DNA of 64,000 nucleotides from Polynucleobacter sp. AP-Sving-400A-A2 (lineage in GTDB: Bacteria > Pseudomonadota > Gammaproteobacteria > Burkholderiales > Burkholderiaceae). The notes beneath the pieces were generated by a model. The model had not been told where the DNA came from and did no database searches. It worked only from the letters and a program-made list of their open reading frames with translations. Each line of letters opens with the position of its first letter. Positions within the stretch are counted from its first letter, which is position 1. The DNA lies in contig NZ_CP061312.1 of assembly GCF_018688155.1 (NCBI RefSeq), positions 496,001-560,000 on the forward strand, in the 5' to 3' direction. Shown in pieces: positions 38,718 through 47,577 of the stretch. The position numbers and the translations under genes were made by a program.

Positions 38718-40985
38718 ATGAAATTTCGTTTTCCAATCATCATTATTGATGAGGATTTTCGCTCTGAAAACATTTCAGGTTCGGGTATTCGCGACTTAGC
38801 AGAGGCGATTGAAACTGAGGGCATGGAAGTCATTGGCTTGACTAGCTACGGCGACCTGACATCCTTTGCCCAGCAGGCCTCCCGCGCTTCTAGTTTTATT
38901 GTGTCGATTGATGATGAGGAGTTTGTTTCTGACTCTGAAGACCACGATTTGCCTGCACTAAATAATTTGCGTGCCTTTATTACTGAAGTTCGTAAACGCA
39001 ACGAAGATATTCCCATCTTCTTGTATGGCGAGACCCGCACATCACGCCATATGCCAAATGACATCTTGCGCGAGTTGCACGGCTTTATTCATATGAATGA
39101 AGATACGCCAGAGTTTGTAGCGCGCCATATCATTCGTGAGGCTAAGGTATACCTAGATTCATTGGCGCCTCCATTCTTCCGCGCCTTAACTAATTACGCC
39201 TCTGAAGGCTCTTACTCTTGGCATTGCCCAGGACACTCTGGCGGCGTAGCTTTCTTGAAGAGTCCGGTAGGGCGCATGTTCCATCAATTCTTTGGTGAGA
39301 ACATGCTGCGCGCTGACGTCTGTAACGCAGTAGAAGAATTAGGTCAGCTGTTAGATCACACCGGACCCGTGTTACAAAGCGAGCGCAATGCTGCCCGCAT
39401 CTTTAATGCTGATCATTTATTCTTTGTGACAAACGGTACGTCGACATCCAATAAGATTGTTTGGCACTCTACCGTTGCTCCTGGTGATGTGGTGCTGGTA
39501 GACCGTAACTGCCACAAGTCTGTGATTCATTCGATCACGATGATGGGCGCGATTCCGATCTTCTTGATGCCAACGCGTAATCACCTCGGCATTATTGGCC
39601 CGATTCCTAAAGAAGAGTTTGAGTGGAAAAACATCAAGAAAAAAATTGATGCCAACCCCTTTATTAAAGATAAGAACGTGGTACCGCGTGTCATGACGCT
39701 CACACAAAGCACTTATGACGGCATCGTCTATAACGTCGAGATGATTAAAGATATGCTCGATGGCAAAGTCGATTCATTGCATTTCGATGAAGCTTGGCTG
39801 CCACATGCCGCATTCCATCCGTTCTACAAAGACATGCATGCCATCGGATCGGATCGTAAGCGTACTAAGAAGAGCTTGATGTTTGCTACCCAATCAACTC
39901 ATAAGTTGTTGGCCGGTCTCTCACAAGCTTCACAAGTATTGGTGCAGGACGCAGAAGATACGAAGCTTGATCGCGACTGTTTCAATGAAGCCTATTTGAT
40001 GCACACCTCTACTAGTCCGCAGTACGCCATTATTGCTTCTTGCGATGTATCTGCTGCCATGATGGAGTCTCCTGGTGGTACTACGCTGGTTGAGGAGTCT
40101 ATTGCTGAGGCGATGGACTTCCGTCGTGCGATGCGTGAAGTGGATGATAAGTTTGGCGCAGACTGGTGGTTTAAGGTTTGGGGTCCAGACCATTTAACCG
40201 AAGAAGGTATTGGCGAACGTTCAGATTGGATTCTGAGGCCTAATGCCAACTGGCATGACTTTGGCAATGTTGCCCAAGATTTCAATATGCTCGATCCTAT
40301 CAAGGCGACTGTAGTGACGCCTGGTTTAGATGTCGAAGGTAACTTCGGATCTATGGGCATCCCGGCAAGTATCGTTACTAAGTACTTGGCTGAACATGGC
40401 GTGATCGTAGAGAAGTGTGGTTTGTATTCCTTCTTCATCATGTTCACCATCGGTATCACTAAGGGTCGTTGGAATACTTTAGTAACTGAGCTACAGCAAT
40501 TTAAAGACCACTTTGATAAGAACGCTCCCTTGTGGAAAGTATTGCCAGAGTTCGTTGCCAAACATCCTCGTTATGAGCGCGTTGGCCTCAAAGATATCTG
40601 CCAGCAGATCCATGAGTTCTATAAGAGCCTTAATGTAGCCCGCATGACTACCGAGATGTATACATCCGATATGGTGCCAGCGATGATGCCTTCAGAAGCT
40701 TGGGCGAAGATGGCGCACAAAAAAGTGGATCGTGTTCCTTTAGATCAACTTGAAGATCGTATTACCGCCATGTTGGTAACACCATATCCTCCAGGTATTC
40801 CACTCTTAATTCCGGGTGAGCGATTTAATAAACGCATCATTGACTATCTCTACTTTGCCCGTGACTTCAATGCGCAATTCCCTGGCTTTGAAACGGATAT
40901 TCATGGGCTAGTAAAAGGTGATGTCAATGGCAGTAGCGAGTACTACGTTGATTGCGTAAGACAGGAGCCGGATATCAACCTGTGA
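38718..40985 (+). CDS. PLP-dependent arginine/lysine/ornithine decarboxylase (AdiA type)
   Basis: Large fold-type I basic amino acid decarboxylase of 755 residues, the length of E. coli biodegradative arginine decarboxylase AdiA. An N-terminal response-regulator-like wing domain (about 1-130) is followed by the PLP domain; the cofactor lysine is in ATQSTHKLLAGLSQ, with WHCPGHSGGVAF and HFDEAWLPHAAF around the active site. Product would be agmatine, cadaverine or putrescine; arginine is favoured by length and motif but not certain. No antiporter gene is adjacent, so acid resistance is less likely than polyamine supply. Confidence 0.85.
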   Translation: MKFRFPIIIIDEDFRSENISGSGIRDLAEAIETEGMEVIGLTSYGDLTSFAQQASRASSFIVSIDDEEFVSDSEDHDLPALNNLRAFITEVRKRNEDIPIFLYGETRTSRHMPNDILRELHGFIHMNEDTPEFVARHIIREAKVYLDSLAPPFFRALTNYASEGSYSWHCPGHSGGVAFLKSPVGRMFHQFFGENMLRADVCNAVEELGQLLDHTGPVLQSERNAARIFNADHLFFVTNGTSTSNKIVWHSTVAPGDVVLVDRNCHKSVIHSITMMGAIPIFLMPTRNHLGIIGPIPKEEFEWKNIKKKIDANPFIKDKNVVPRVMTLTQSTYDGIVYNVEMIKDMLDGKVDSLHFDEAWLPHAAFHPFYKDMHAIGSDRKRTKKSLMFATQSTHKLLAGLSQASQVLVQDAEDTKLDRDCFNEAYLMHTSTSPQYAIIASCDVSAAMMESPGGTTLVEESIAEAMDFRRAMREVDDKFGADWWFKVWGPDHLTEEGIGERSDWILRPNANWHDFGNVAQDFNMLDPIKATVVTPGLDVEGNFGSMGIPASIVTKYLAEHGVIVEKCGLYSFFIMFTIGITKGRWNTLVTELQQFKDHFDKNAPLWKVLPEFVAKHPRYERVGLKDICQQIHEFYKSLNVARMTTEMYTSDMVPAMMPSEAWAKMAHKKVDRVPLDQLEDRITAMLVTPYPPGIPLLIPGERFNKRIIDYLYFARDFNAQFPGFETDIHGLVKGDVNGSSEYYVDCVRQEPDINL

Positions 40986-41012
40986 TCTAGTTTAAGTAAT
41001 CAATCCCTCGTA

Positions 41013-41041
41013 ATACCCTGCTTTTGCAGGGTATTTTTTTG
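41013..41041 (+). terminator. Rho-independent terminator
   Basis: ATACCCTGC (41013-41021) pairs perfectly with GCAGGGTAT (41026-41034) around TTTT and is followed by a run of T. It ends the decarboxylase transcript and insulates the toxin-antitoxin pair. Confidence 0.92.
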
Positions 41042-41069
41042 CTTGCGTGTGAAGGGGGTTTTAACTATA

Positions 41070-41091
41070 CTTGTACAATATATTGAACAAG
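41070..41091. promoter_or_regulatory. Palindromic operator of the YefM-YoeB operon
   Basis: A 22-base near-perfect palindrome: CTTGTACAATA and TATTGAACAAG mirror each other with one mismatched pair. It contains a TGTACA core like that described for the YefM operator of E. coli and ends 12 bases before the antitoxin start. Repression by the YefM or YefM-YoeB complex is expected. Confidence 0.65.
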
Positions 41092-41103
41092 TAAGGATGA
41101 GTC

Positions 41104-41361
41104 ATGAGAGTAATTAATTTTTCTGACGCAAGAAACCAATTTAAACAAGTAATCGATCAAGTGGTGAGTGATTGTGATGTAGCCATCATCTCTCGCAGAG
41201 ATGCTGATGATGCTGTAGTGATGTCTTTGAATACCTATAACAGCATGATGGAAACACTCCATTTATTAAAATCTCCAGCTAACGTAAAACATTTGGAGAA
41301 ATCATTGGCGCAATATCGCAAAGGGCAAACCAAAGAAAAGAATCTTGTAGATGCTGAGTAG
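41104..41361 (+). CDS. yefM: Antitoxin YefM
   Basis: Phd/YefM-family antitoxin, 85 residues. The DNA-binding N-terminal half begins MRVINFSDARNQFKQVIDQV and has the family block AIISRRDADDAVVMSLNTYNSM; the C-terminal half (from about residue 56) is charged and expected to be disordered until bound to the toxin. The stop overlaps the toxin start by 11 bases, so the two are translationally coupled. Confidence 0.94.
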   Translation: MRVINFSDARNQFKQVIDQVVSDCDVAIISRRDADDAVVMSLNTYNSMMETLHLLKSPANVKHLEKSLAQYRKGQTKEKNLVDAE

Positions 41362-41611
41362 GGTTGTATGGACAAGTGCTTCATGGTCTGATTATGTTTA
41401 CTGGCAAGGGCAAGATAAAAAAACTTTAAGGCGTATTAATGCACTTATAAAAGATGCCATGCGAAATCCTGAGGATGGCATTGGAAAGCCTGAGGAATTA
41501 AAGGAAAGTCTATCGGGATTTTGGTCTAGACGAATTGATGATGTTCATCGTCTTGTCTACGCCATCGAGAAAGATCAGCTTGTGGTTATTGCTTGCCGAT
41601 ATCACTATTAA
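41351..41611 (+). CDS. yoeB: mRNA interferase toxin YoeB
   Basis: RelE-superfamily ribosome-dependent endoribonuclease of 86 residues that cleaves mRNA in the A site. The residues important in E. coli YoeB are all present with a +2 shift: E48 in GKPEEL, R67 in HRLVY, and the C-terminal H85-Y86 of CRYHY. GFWSRRI is also conserved. The toxin looks intact, so the pair should be functional. It converges on dctM 20 bases later. Confidence 0.95.
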   Translation: MLSRVVWTSASWSDYVYWQGQDKKTLRRINALIKDAMRNPEDGIGKPEELKESLSGFWSRRIDDVHRLVYAIEKDQLVVIACRYHY

Positions 41612-41631
41612 TAATTGCGGATTGAAGATGG

Positions 41632-43164
41632 TTATTTGCCTGGTTTATCTAACTGAAAGATCACCGGCGCATCTTCATCAACTTTACTTGGCAATGAGTT
41701 TGGTTTAGCTTCTTCACTTCCCGTGAAATTAAAATCCTGACTCTGCACTACTGCCGCAGGCTTATCAAGCAAGGTGGTGACTAAGGCTGGGAATGCTACC
41801 ACCACCACAACCATGATGAGTTGCAGAACAACCCAAGGTAATGCGCCCCAGTAGATATCACTACTCTTGACTTCCTTAGGTGCCACACCACGTAGGTAGA
41901 ACAGTGCAAATCCAAATGGGGGATGCATGAATGAGGTTTGCATATTCACGCACAACATCACGCCGAACCACACTAGAGCAGCACTAGCCGCTGCTTGGGG
42001 GTTGCCATTCATAGAGGCTAGTAATACTGGTGCAAGTAGTTTGACTGCCACTGGTGCAAGCAACGGTACAACGATGAAAGCGATTTCAAAGAAGTCTAAG
42101 AAGAATGCTAAGAAGAAAACAAATAGATTCACAGCAACCAAGAATCCAATCCAACCTCCTGGTAGATCTGAAAATAATGCTTCTACCCAGTGACCGCCAT
42201 CAACACCTTGAAAGACGACTGAGAAGCAAGTTGAACCAATCAAGATAAATATAACCATAGCGGTAATGCGCATGGTGGTTTGATAGGCTTGCTGTATCAA
42301 GCCCTTGAGATTAGGAATGCTGGCCCTGCGCATCCAAGCCAGGAGTAGTGCGCCCATTGCTCCCATGGCGCCAGACTCGGTCGGAGTGGCAATGCCAGTC
42401 ATGATGGTTCCCAGTACCAAGAAAATCAGCACTGCCGATGGAATAATCCCTAGCAGACATTTTTTCCACAACGCCCAGCCTTTGAGGGTGAGCTCATTTT
42501 CTGGCGCAGCTGGTAGGTAGTCGGGTCTAAAGCGAGAGAGGAAGAATGTGTAGAGAGCAAAAAGACCAATTTGCAGTAGTGAGGGACCCCAAGCGCCCAG
42601 ATACATGCTGCCTACATCGGCGCTGCCACTCTGGGTTTTTAGCTGGTCGGCCAACACAATCAGCACCAAGGAGGGTGGCACTAGCTGAGTAATAGTCCCA
42701 GAAGCCGCTAAAACGCCAGTAGCGTAGCGCATGTTGTAACCATATCGCATCATTACCGGCAGGGAAATCATCGCCATAGCGATCACCTGAGCAGCTACTG
42801 TGCCAGTAATCGCCCCCAGAATAAATCCCACAATAATCACAGAGTAGCCAAGCCCACCCCGTATGCGTCCAAAGAGCTGACCCATGGAGTCCAACATTTC
42901 TTCTGCAAGGCCGCAGCGTTCCAAGATGGCGCCCATGAAGGTGAAGAAGGGGATTGCTAGAAGCAGGTCGTTAGCAAGAACGCTACCAAAGATGCGCTGA
43001 GGAATGGCTTGCAAAAACGGCATACCAAAGAAATTTTCAGCAATCGCAATGCCAGCAAAGAATAATCCCGCGGCCATCAAAGAAAACGCCACCGGAAAAC
43101 CGATCAACATAAACACAATGAGTCCGCCAAACATCAACGGTGGCATCCATTCCAATGGAATCAT
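41632..43164 (-). CDS. TRAP transporter large permease (DctM family)
   Basis: Sodium-driven TRAP transporter membrane subunit. The 510-residue protein has about 12-13 hydrophobic helices, with the ITGTVAAQVIAMAMISLP and TPTESGAMGAMGALLLAW blocks typical of DctM. The C-terminal 45 residues are hydrophilic and longer than usual (QSQDFNFTGSEEAKP). It overlaps the small permease gene by four bases. No DctP binding protein is encoded nearby, so the substrate (often a dicarboxylate or keto acid) is unknown. Confidence 0.9.
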   Translation of the reverse strand: MIPLEWMPPLMFGGLIVFMLIGFPVAFSLMAAGLFFAGIAIAENFFGMPFLQAIPQRIFGSVLANDLLLAIPFFTFMGAILERCGLAEEMLDSMGQLFGRIRGGLGYSVIIVGFILGAITGTVAAQVIAMAMISLPVMMRYGYNMRYATGVLAASGTITQLVPPSLVLIVLADQLKTQSGSADVGSMYLGAWGPSLLQIGLFALYTFFLSRFRPDYLPAAPENELTLKGWALWKKCLLGIIPSAVLIFLVLGTIMTGIATPTESGAMGAMGALLLAWMRRASIPNLKGLIQQAYQTTMRITAMVIFILIGSTCFSVVFQGVDGGHWVEALFSDLPGGWIGFLVAVNLFVFFLAFFLDFFEIAFIVVPLLAPVAVKLLAPVLLASMNGNPQAAASAALVWFGVMLCVNMQTSFMHPPFGFALFYLRGVAPKEVKSSDIYWGALPWVVLQLIMVVVVVAFPALVTTLLDKPAAVVQSQDFNFTGSEEAKPNSLPSKVDEDAPVIFQLDKPGK

Positions 43165-43712
43165 TGCATGGGCTTTTCATAATGAAGATCGGCGGCAGGC
43201 AATGTCTCTTTGCCTTTGAGGGCGCCAATGCGTTTAATGATTTCCGAAAGTCCTTGTAGGCTCAGCATGAAAAAACCAAAAGGTACAACAAACTTAATGG
43301 GGTAGCGTGATAAACCACCTGCATTGAGTGAATGTTCAGAAACTAACCAGGACGGGTAAAACAAAGTAGTCCAAGATAACCACGCAAACAATAAGCAAGC
43401 GGGTAATAAAAAAACAATCAAGCCAAAGAGGTCAATATATAGACGGCCGCGATCAGAAAGCTGTGAGTAAATTAAATCGACTCGAACATGTTCATTGCGC
43501 TTAAGGGTGTATGCGGCTCCCAGCATGACAGCAGCAGCAAACAGATACCACTGTAATTCTAGTGGCCAGTTATTGCTGATATCTAGGCTATAGCGAAGCA
43601 CAGCGTTAACAGCTGACACTACACAAGACAGCAAGATCATGATGCTAGCTGCCTTGCCCAGAAATTGATTTAAGCGGTCAATTCCTGTTGAGAGCGTTCC
43701 CCAAAAGCCCAT
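43161..43712 (-). CDS. TRAP transporter small permease (DctQ family)
   Basis: Four-helix membrane subunit of 183 residues that pairs with the large permease. Helices can be seen at about residues 15-37, 52-72, 90-112 and 138-158; the motif NWPLELQWYLFAAAVMLGAAYTL is typical of the TakQ/DctQ group. It starts 5 bases after argH, so the transporter genes may be read from the argH promoter. Confidence 0.88.
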   Translation of the reverse strand: MGFWGTLSTGIDRLNQFLGKAASIMILLSCVVSAVNAVLRYSLDISNNWPLELQWYLFAAAVMLGAAYTLKRNEHVRVDLIYSQLSDRGRLYIDLFGLIVFLLPACLLFAWLSWTTLFYPSWLVSEHSLNAGGLSRYPIKFVVPFGFFMLSLQGLSEIIKRIGALKGKETLPAADLHYEKPMQ

Positions 43713-43717
43713 GCGGA

Positions 43718-45136
43718 TTAGAGATCTGCACGACCCCGTTTAATTGCAGCAAGTACTTGAGCCGGGGCGGTACCGCCAGCATGTTGACGAGAATTCACGG
43801 AGCCATCCACGGTTAGTAAAGCAAAGACGTCATCACCCATGAGCTCGGGACGGGTGTCTAAGCCACAAGCAAAACGCAATTCAGAGAGTGATAAATCGGT
43901 AAGCATGCAGTTACGGCCGACACAGGCTTTGACTGCATGAGCTACTGCTTCATGAGCATCACGGAAAGCTAAGCCTTTTTTAACTAAGTAATCGGCCAAG
44001 TCAGTGGCGGTTGCGAAGCCTTCTTCAGCAGCGGCCTTCATTACATCAGCTTTCACCTGAATATGGGGAACCATGTCAGCGAAGATGCGCAAGGTATCTT
44101 GCACGGTATCTACTGCATCAAACAAAGGCTCTTTGTCTTCTTGGTTATCCTTGTTATATGCCAATGGCTGGCTCTTCATTAAGGTCAATAAAGAAATCAA
44201 ATCACCGTAGACACGACCAGTTTTGCCACGTGCTAATTCTGGTACATCCGGATTCTTTTTCTGCGGCATGATGGAGCTGCCAGTACAGAAGCGATCTGGT
44301 AAATCAATAAAGCCAAAGCGTGGGCTCAGCCAGAGTACCAACTCTTCAGATAGGCGGGATACGTGCATCATCAAGATGGATGCAAAGGCGCAGAACTCAA
44401 TTGCAAAGTCACGATCAGATACTGCATCAAGAGAATTGTTGCAGATGCCATCAAAACCCAAGATCTTGGCAACCTGCTCGCGATCGATAGGATAAGTGGT
44501 TCCGGCTAAAGCAGCTGCACCGAGCGGTAAACGATTAAAGCGGGCACGCAGATCGGCTAAGCGGCTCGCATCACGACTAAACATTTCGTAATAGGCCATC
44601 AAGTGATGACCAAAAGTAATGGGCTGGGCTACTTGTAAATGCGTATGGCCAGGCATGATCGTGGCAGCATGAGTCTCAGCAAGATTGAGTAAGGCAATGC
44701 GCAGGGTTTTGAGAGTGGCTGCGATTTCATCAACGCTGCCACGTAACCAGAGGCGCAAATCAGTCGCTACCTGATCATTACGTGAACGACCAGTATGAAG
44801 ACGCTTTCCAGCATCGCCAACTAACTCAGTCAGGCGTGCCTCGATATTGAGGTGTACATCTTCTAGCGCCAGTTGCCAGTTAAATTCACCAGCTTCGATT
44901 TCGCCTTTGATCTGGGCCATACCCTTTTGAATATCCGCCAAATCTTGGGCGCCGATAATTTTTTGAGTAGCCAGCATTTCAGCGTGAGCTAAAGATCCTG
45001 CGATATCCACCAAGGCAAATCGTTGATCAAACCCAATAGAGGCGGTATAACGTTGAACTAGTTCGTCAACAGGTTCGTTAAACCGGGCCGACCAAGCTTG
45101 GGCTTTGTTGGAAAGGGAATTTTTTGATGAGCTCAT
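43718..45136 (-). CDS. argH: Argininosuccinate lyase
   Basis: Last enzyme of arginine synthesis: splits argininosuccinate to arginine and fumarate. The start is ATG 45136 ([20 protein letters not shown]), giving 472 residues; a longer in-frame extension to 45304 runs into the divergent hemC gene and looks unlike the family. The fumarase/aspartase signature [16 protein letters not shown] and [17 protein letters not shown] are present. It is divergent from hemC with only 43 bases between starts. Confidence 0.95.
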   Translation of the reverse strand: MSSSKNSLSNKAQAWSARFNEPVDELVQRYTASIGFDQRFALVDIAGSLAHAEMLATQKIIGAQDLADIQKGMAQIKGEIEAGEFNWQLALEDVHLNIEARLTELVGDAGKRLHTGRSRNDQVATDLRLWLRGSVDEIAATLKTLRIALLNLAETHAATIMPGHTHLQVAQPITFGHHLMAYYEMFSRDASRLADLRARFNRLPLGAAALAGTTYPIDREQVAKILGFDGICNNSLDAVSDRDFAIEFCAFASILMMHVSRLSEELVLWLSPRFGFIDLPDRFCTGSSIMPQKKNPDVPELARGKTGRVYGDLISLLTLMKSQPLAYNKDNQEDKEPLFDAVDTVQDTLRIFADMVPHIQVKADVMKAAAEEGFATATDLADYLVKKGLAFRDAHEAVAHAVKACVGRNCMLTDLSLSELRFACGLDTRPELMGDDVFALLTVDGSVNSRQHAGGTAPAQVLAAIKRGRADL

Positions 45137-45179
45137 AAACGCAGTATATTGATGTAAATCTTTAATTATTTTAAATGCT

Positions 45180-46160
45180 ATGTCCCAAACCCCAATTTCT
45201 AGTCCTGCAGCCTCTAACTCTGGCACCCCTGAGCGCCTAGTAATAGCCTCCCGTGAGAGCCGTCTCGCTATGTGGCAGGCTGAACACCTCCGGGATTGCC
45301 TCAAAAAGCTCTATCCGGCATGCGATGTACAGATTCTGGGTATGACTACCAGAGGGGACCAAATTCTAGATAAAGCCCTCTCCAAAGTGGGTGGTAAGGG
45401 CTTATTTGTAAAAGAGCTCGAAACTGCCCTAGAAGATGGTCGGGCAGATCTAGCGGTGCATTCTCTAAAAGACGTTCCTATGGTCATGCCAGAGGGTTTT
45501 GATCTGTCCTGTGTGATGGTAAGGGAGGATGCCCATGATGCATTTGTCTCCAACGACTATGCCAGCCTGGAGGATTTGCCGAAAGGTGCGGTAGTGGGTA
45601 CTTCTAGTTTGCGACGAGAGTCCGTTCTGAGATCCAGATTTCCGCATTTGGTGATCCAGCCCTTGAGGGGAAATTTAGATACCCGGATGGGCAAGCTCGA
45701 TCGCGGCGAGTACCAAGCAATTATTTTGGCCGCTGCAGGTCTTAAGCGATTGGGTTTAGGAAGCCGTATTCGGGCTTTGCTACCTATTGATCCGTATACA
45801 CCAGCTGCTGGACAAGGTGCACTTGGTATCGAAACCCTGATTAAGCACCCTAGAATAAAAGAGTGGCTCGCGCCTCTGAACGACTTGCCAACACTCTATG
45901 CAGTGACTGCCGAACGCATGGTGTCGCGTCAATTAGGCGGTTCTTGTGAAGTACCTTTGGCTGCATATGCTACTTGGGACAAAGATCATATGAATATCCG
46001 CTCCTTTGTTGCAAGCGTGGATGGCACTGCAAGCTGCTTGGCCAGCGCTCAAGGCACTGTCAAGAGTCTCGATGAAGCAGAGGCTTTAGGGCTCTCAGTA
46101 GCGCAAGATTTGATTGCTCAAGGTGCAGAGCGTTTGTTACCTAATGGTCTGCCTAAATAA
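45180..46160 (+). CDS. hemC: Hydroxymethylbilane synthase (porphobilinogen deaminase)
   Basis: Joins four porphobilinogens to hydroxymethylbilane in haem synthesis. The 326-residue protein has the [12 protein letters not shown] start of domain 1, the catalytic aspartate region [20 protein letters not shown], and the dipyrromethane-cofactor cysteine in [12 protein letters not shown]. It has about 17 additional N-terminal residues rich in Ser and Pro. hemD follows after 36 bases. Confidence 0.96.
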   Translation: MSQTPISSPAASNSGTPERLVIASRESRLAMWQAEHLRDCLKKLYPACDVQILGMTTRGDQILDKALSKVGGKGLFVKELETALEDGRADLAVHSLKDVPMVMPEGFDLSCVMVREDAHDAFVSNDYASLEDLPKGAVVGTSSLRRESVLRSRFPHLVIQPLRGNLDTRMGKLDRGEYQAIILAAAGLKRLGLGSRIRALLPIDPYTPAAGQGALGIETLIKHPRIKEWLAPLNDLPTLYAVTAERMVSRQLGGSCEVPLAAYATWDKDHMNIRSFVASVDGTASCLASAQGTVKSLDEAEALGLSVAQDLIAQGAERLLPNGLPK

Positions 46161-46196
46161 TAGTTTACAAGTAATAATCTATTAGACAGGTTGCGG

Positions 46197-47006
46197 ATGA
46201 GCAATAAGACCATTGTCATTACTCGCCCCAGTGGACAGGCACGTCAATTATCAGAAGCGCTTCAGGTGAGCTTGCGTAATAGCGGCTTTACTTTCGAATC
46301 TATCCCCAAAATCATTTCTTTACCCTTACTGACTATTGCCCCAAAGGGCGATGATCTTTTGGTAGAACAGATTGCTACAGCCCTACAGACTGCAGACTTA
46401 GCCATCTTTGTTAGCCCGAATGCCATTGAATGCACGATGCGTTTATTGGAGTGCTCCTGGCAAGAGTTATCAAACAAGCCTGTGCCCATAGGAGTTATGG
46501 GTGGTAGCAGCATGGCAGCTCTGAAAAATCATGGCATTGGTCTGGAGAGTAAGCCCGCAAAAGTCATTCTTCCGCAGAATAATACGCAGTGGGATTCGGA
46601 GGGCTTGTGGACTGAGTTGCAGAGCCTGCACTGGGATTGGCCCACTAAAAAAGTAATCATCTTTAAAGGCGAGGGTGGGCGCGATTGGCTGGCCGACACT
46701 TTAAAAAATGCTGGCGCTCAAGTTGAAGCATTCTCAGTCTATGCCCGCGTTCCTTTAGATCTAAATAGTGCGACCTGGAATGAAATTCATGAAATAGAGC
46801 TTGCTAAATCACTTTGGCTTCTGACTTCATCGGAGGCGGTAAGGTATTTAGGTCAAGCGAAACTGCCACTTGATCTCGCTACGGCCATTTGCCCGCATCA
46901 CAACATTGCCGATGCGGCTAAGCAAATCGGCTTTGGTGAGGTGTTTACTTGTGAGCCTGGAGACGAGGCTTTGATTGCCGCATCGCAAGCTTGGCTCTCT
47001 ATTTAA
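46197..47006 (+). CDS. hemD: Uroporphyrinogen-III synthase
   Basis: Cyclises hydroxymethylbilane with inversion of ring D. HemD proteins diverge strongly; this 269-residue protein shows the expected two-lobe layout with TIVITRPSGQARQL at the start, IFVSPNAIECTMRLL in the middle and LTSSEAVRYLGQ in the second lobe. ATG 46197 was chosen over the in-frame TTG 46191. The position right after hemC supports the call. Its stop overlaps the convergent ubiC stop by four bases. Confidence 0.9.
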   Translation: MSNKTIVITRPSGQARQLSEALQVSLRNSGFTFESIPKIISLPLLTIAPKGDDLLVEQIATALQTADLAIFVSPNAIECTMRLLECSWQELSNKPVPIGVMGGSSMAALKNHGIGLESKPAKVILPQNNTQWDSEGLWTELQSLHWDWPTKKVIIFKGEGGRDWLADTLKNAGAQVEAFSVYARVPLDLNSATWNEIHEIELAKSLWLLTSSEAVRYLGQAKLPLDLATAICPHHNIADAAKQIGFGEVFTCEPGDEALIAASQAWLSI

Positions 47007-47575
47007 TTTGCAGGATAGTTGAGAAGGGCTGGCAGAAAAACTTCACTCACTAAGAGTGGGCGTCCTTTCAGTTGATATAGCGTACGTCTTGCCCAGCTGA
47101 CCTGTGGTAGGCCTGAGTATTGCTGAAAACATTTTTTCCATAGAGCGCTCTGCTTATCAAGGCGAGCAATCTCTCGGGGTGGTTTCTTGTAAGAGCGCAT
47201 GCGTGTTTTGGCAAATAGCACTGCACCCAATGGCTTCTTTCCTAAGCGCAGAACCTCATGATTACTGCCGCTTGAGCTAGCACTGGGGATGATGCTATGT
47301 GCCATCACCAGAGGAATGCCATTAGCGCAAAGTAGCACTTCTCTAATGCGACAACGCTTGATCTTGAAATGAAAATAGCGACTCTCGTCGCTATTCAGGT
47401 TTTGACGGCAATCACGCAAAACAACTACTTCTAGTTTTTGCCCGATTGCACGTTCAATTTTTTGGGTTAAAGAACCGGTATCGCTAAGCCAAGGCTGCCA
47501 CTGGCGTGGCGCTTGATGCGATTCACCGGAATCGACTCGATTCCATGAAGAACGGAGGCGACGACGGTGAACCAT
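47003..47575 (-). CDS. ubiC: Chorismate pyruvate-lyase
   Basis: Makes 4-hydroxybenzoate from chorismate, the first step of ubiquinone synthesis. The 190-residue protein aligns with UbiC through IREVLLCANGIPLVMAHSIIP, LGKKPLGAVLFAK and the C-terminal LKGRPLLVSEVFLPALL. The N-terminal 25 residues are basic and poorly conserved. The start ATG lies two bases after the rhlE stop, so the genes are probably coupled. Confidence 0.88.
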   Translation of the reverse strand: MVHRRRLRSSWNRVDSGESHQAPRQWQPWLSDTGSLTQKIERAIGQKLEVVVLRDCRQNLNSDESRYFHFKIKRCRIREVLLCANGIPLVMAHSIIPSASSSGSNHEVLRLGKKPLGAVLFAKTRMRSYKKPPREIARLDKQSALWKKCFQQYSGLPQVSWARRTLYQLKGRPLLVSEVFLPALLNYPAN

Positions 47576-47577
47576 TT

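Noticed and set aside
39930..40561. Long minus-strand frames within the amino acid decarboxylase gene
   Set aside because: They are antisense shadows of a fully conserved coding region with no start signals or recognisable family.
45137..45304. N-terminal extension of argH to 45304
   Set aside because: The extra 56 residues lie in the divergent hemC gene and are unlike argininosuccinate lyases; ATG 45136 gives the family start.
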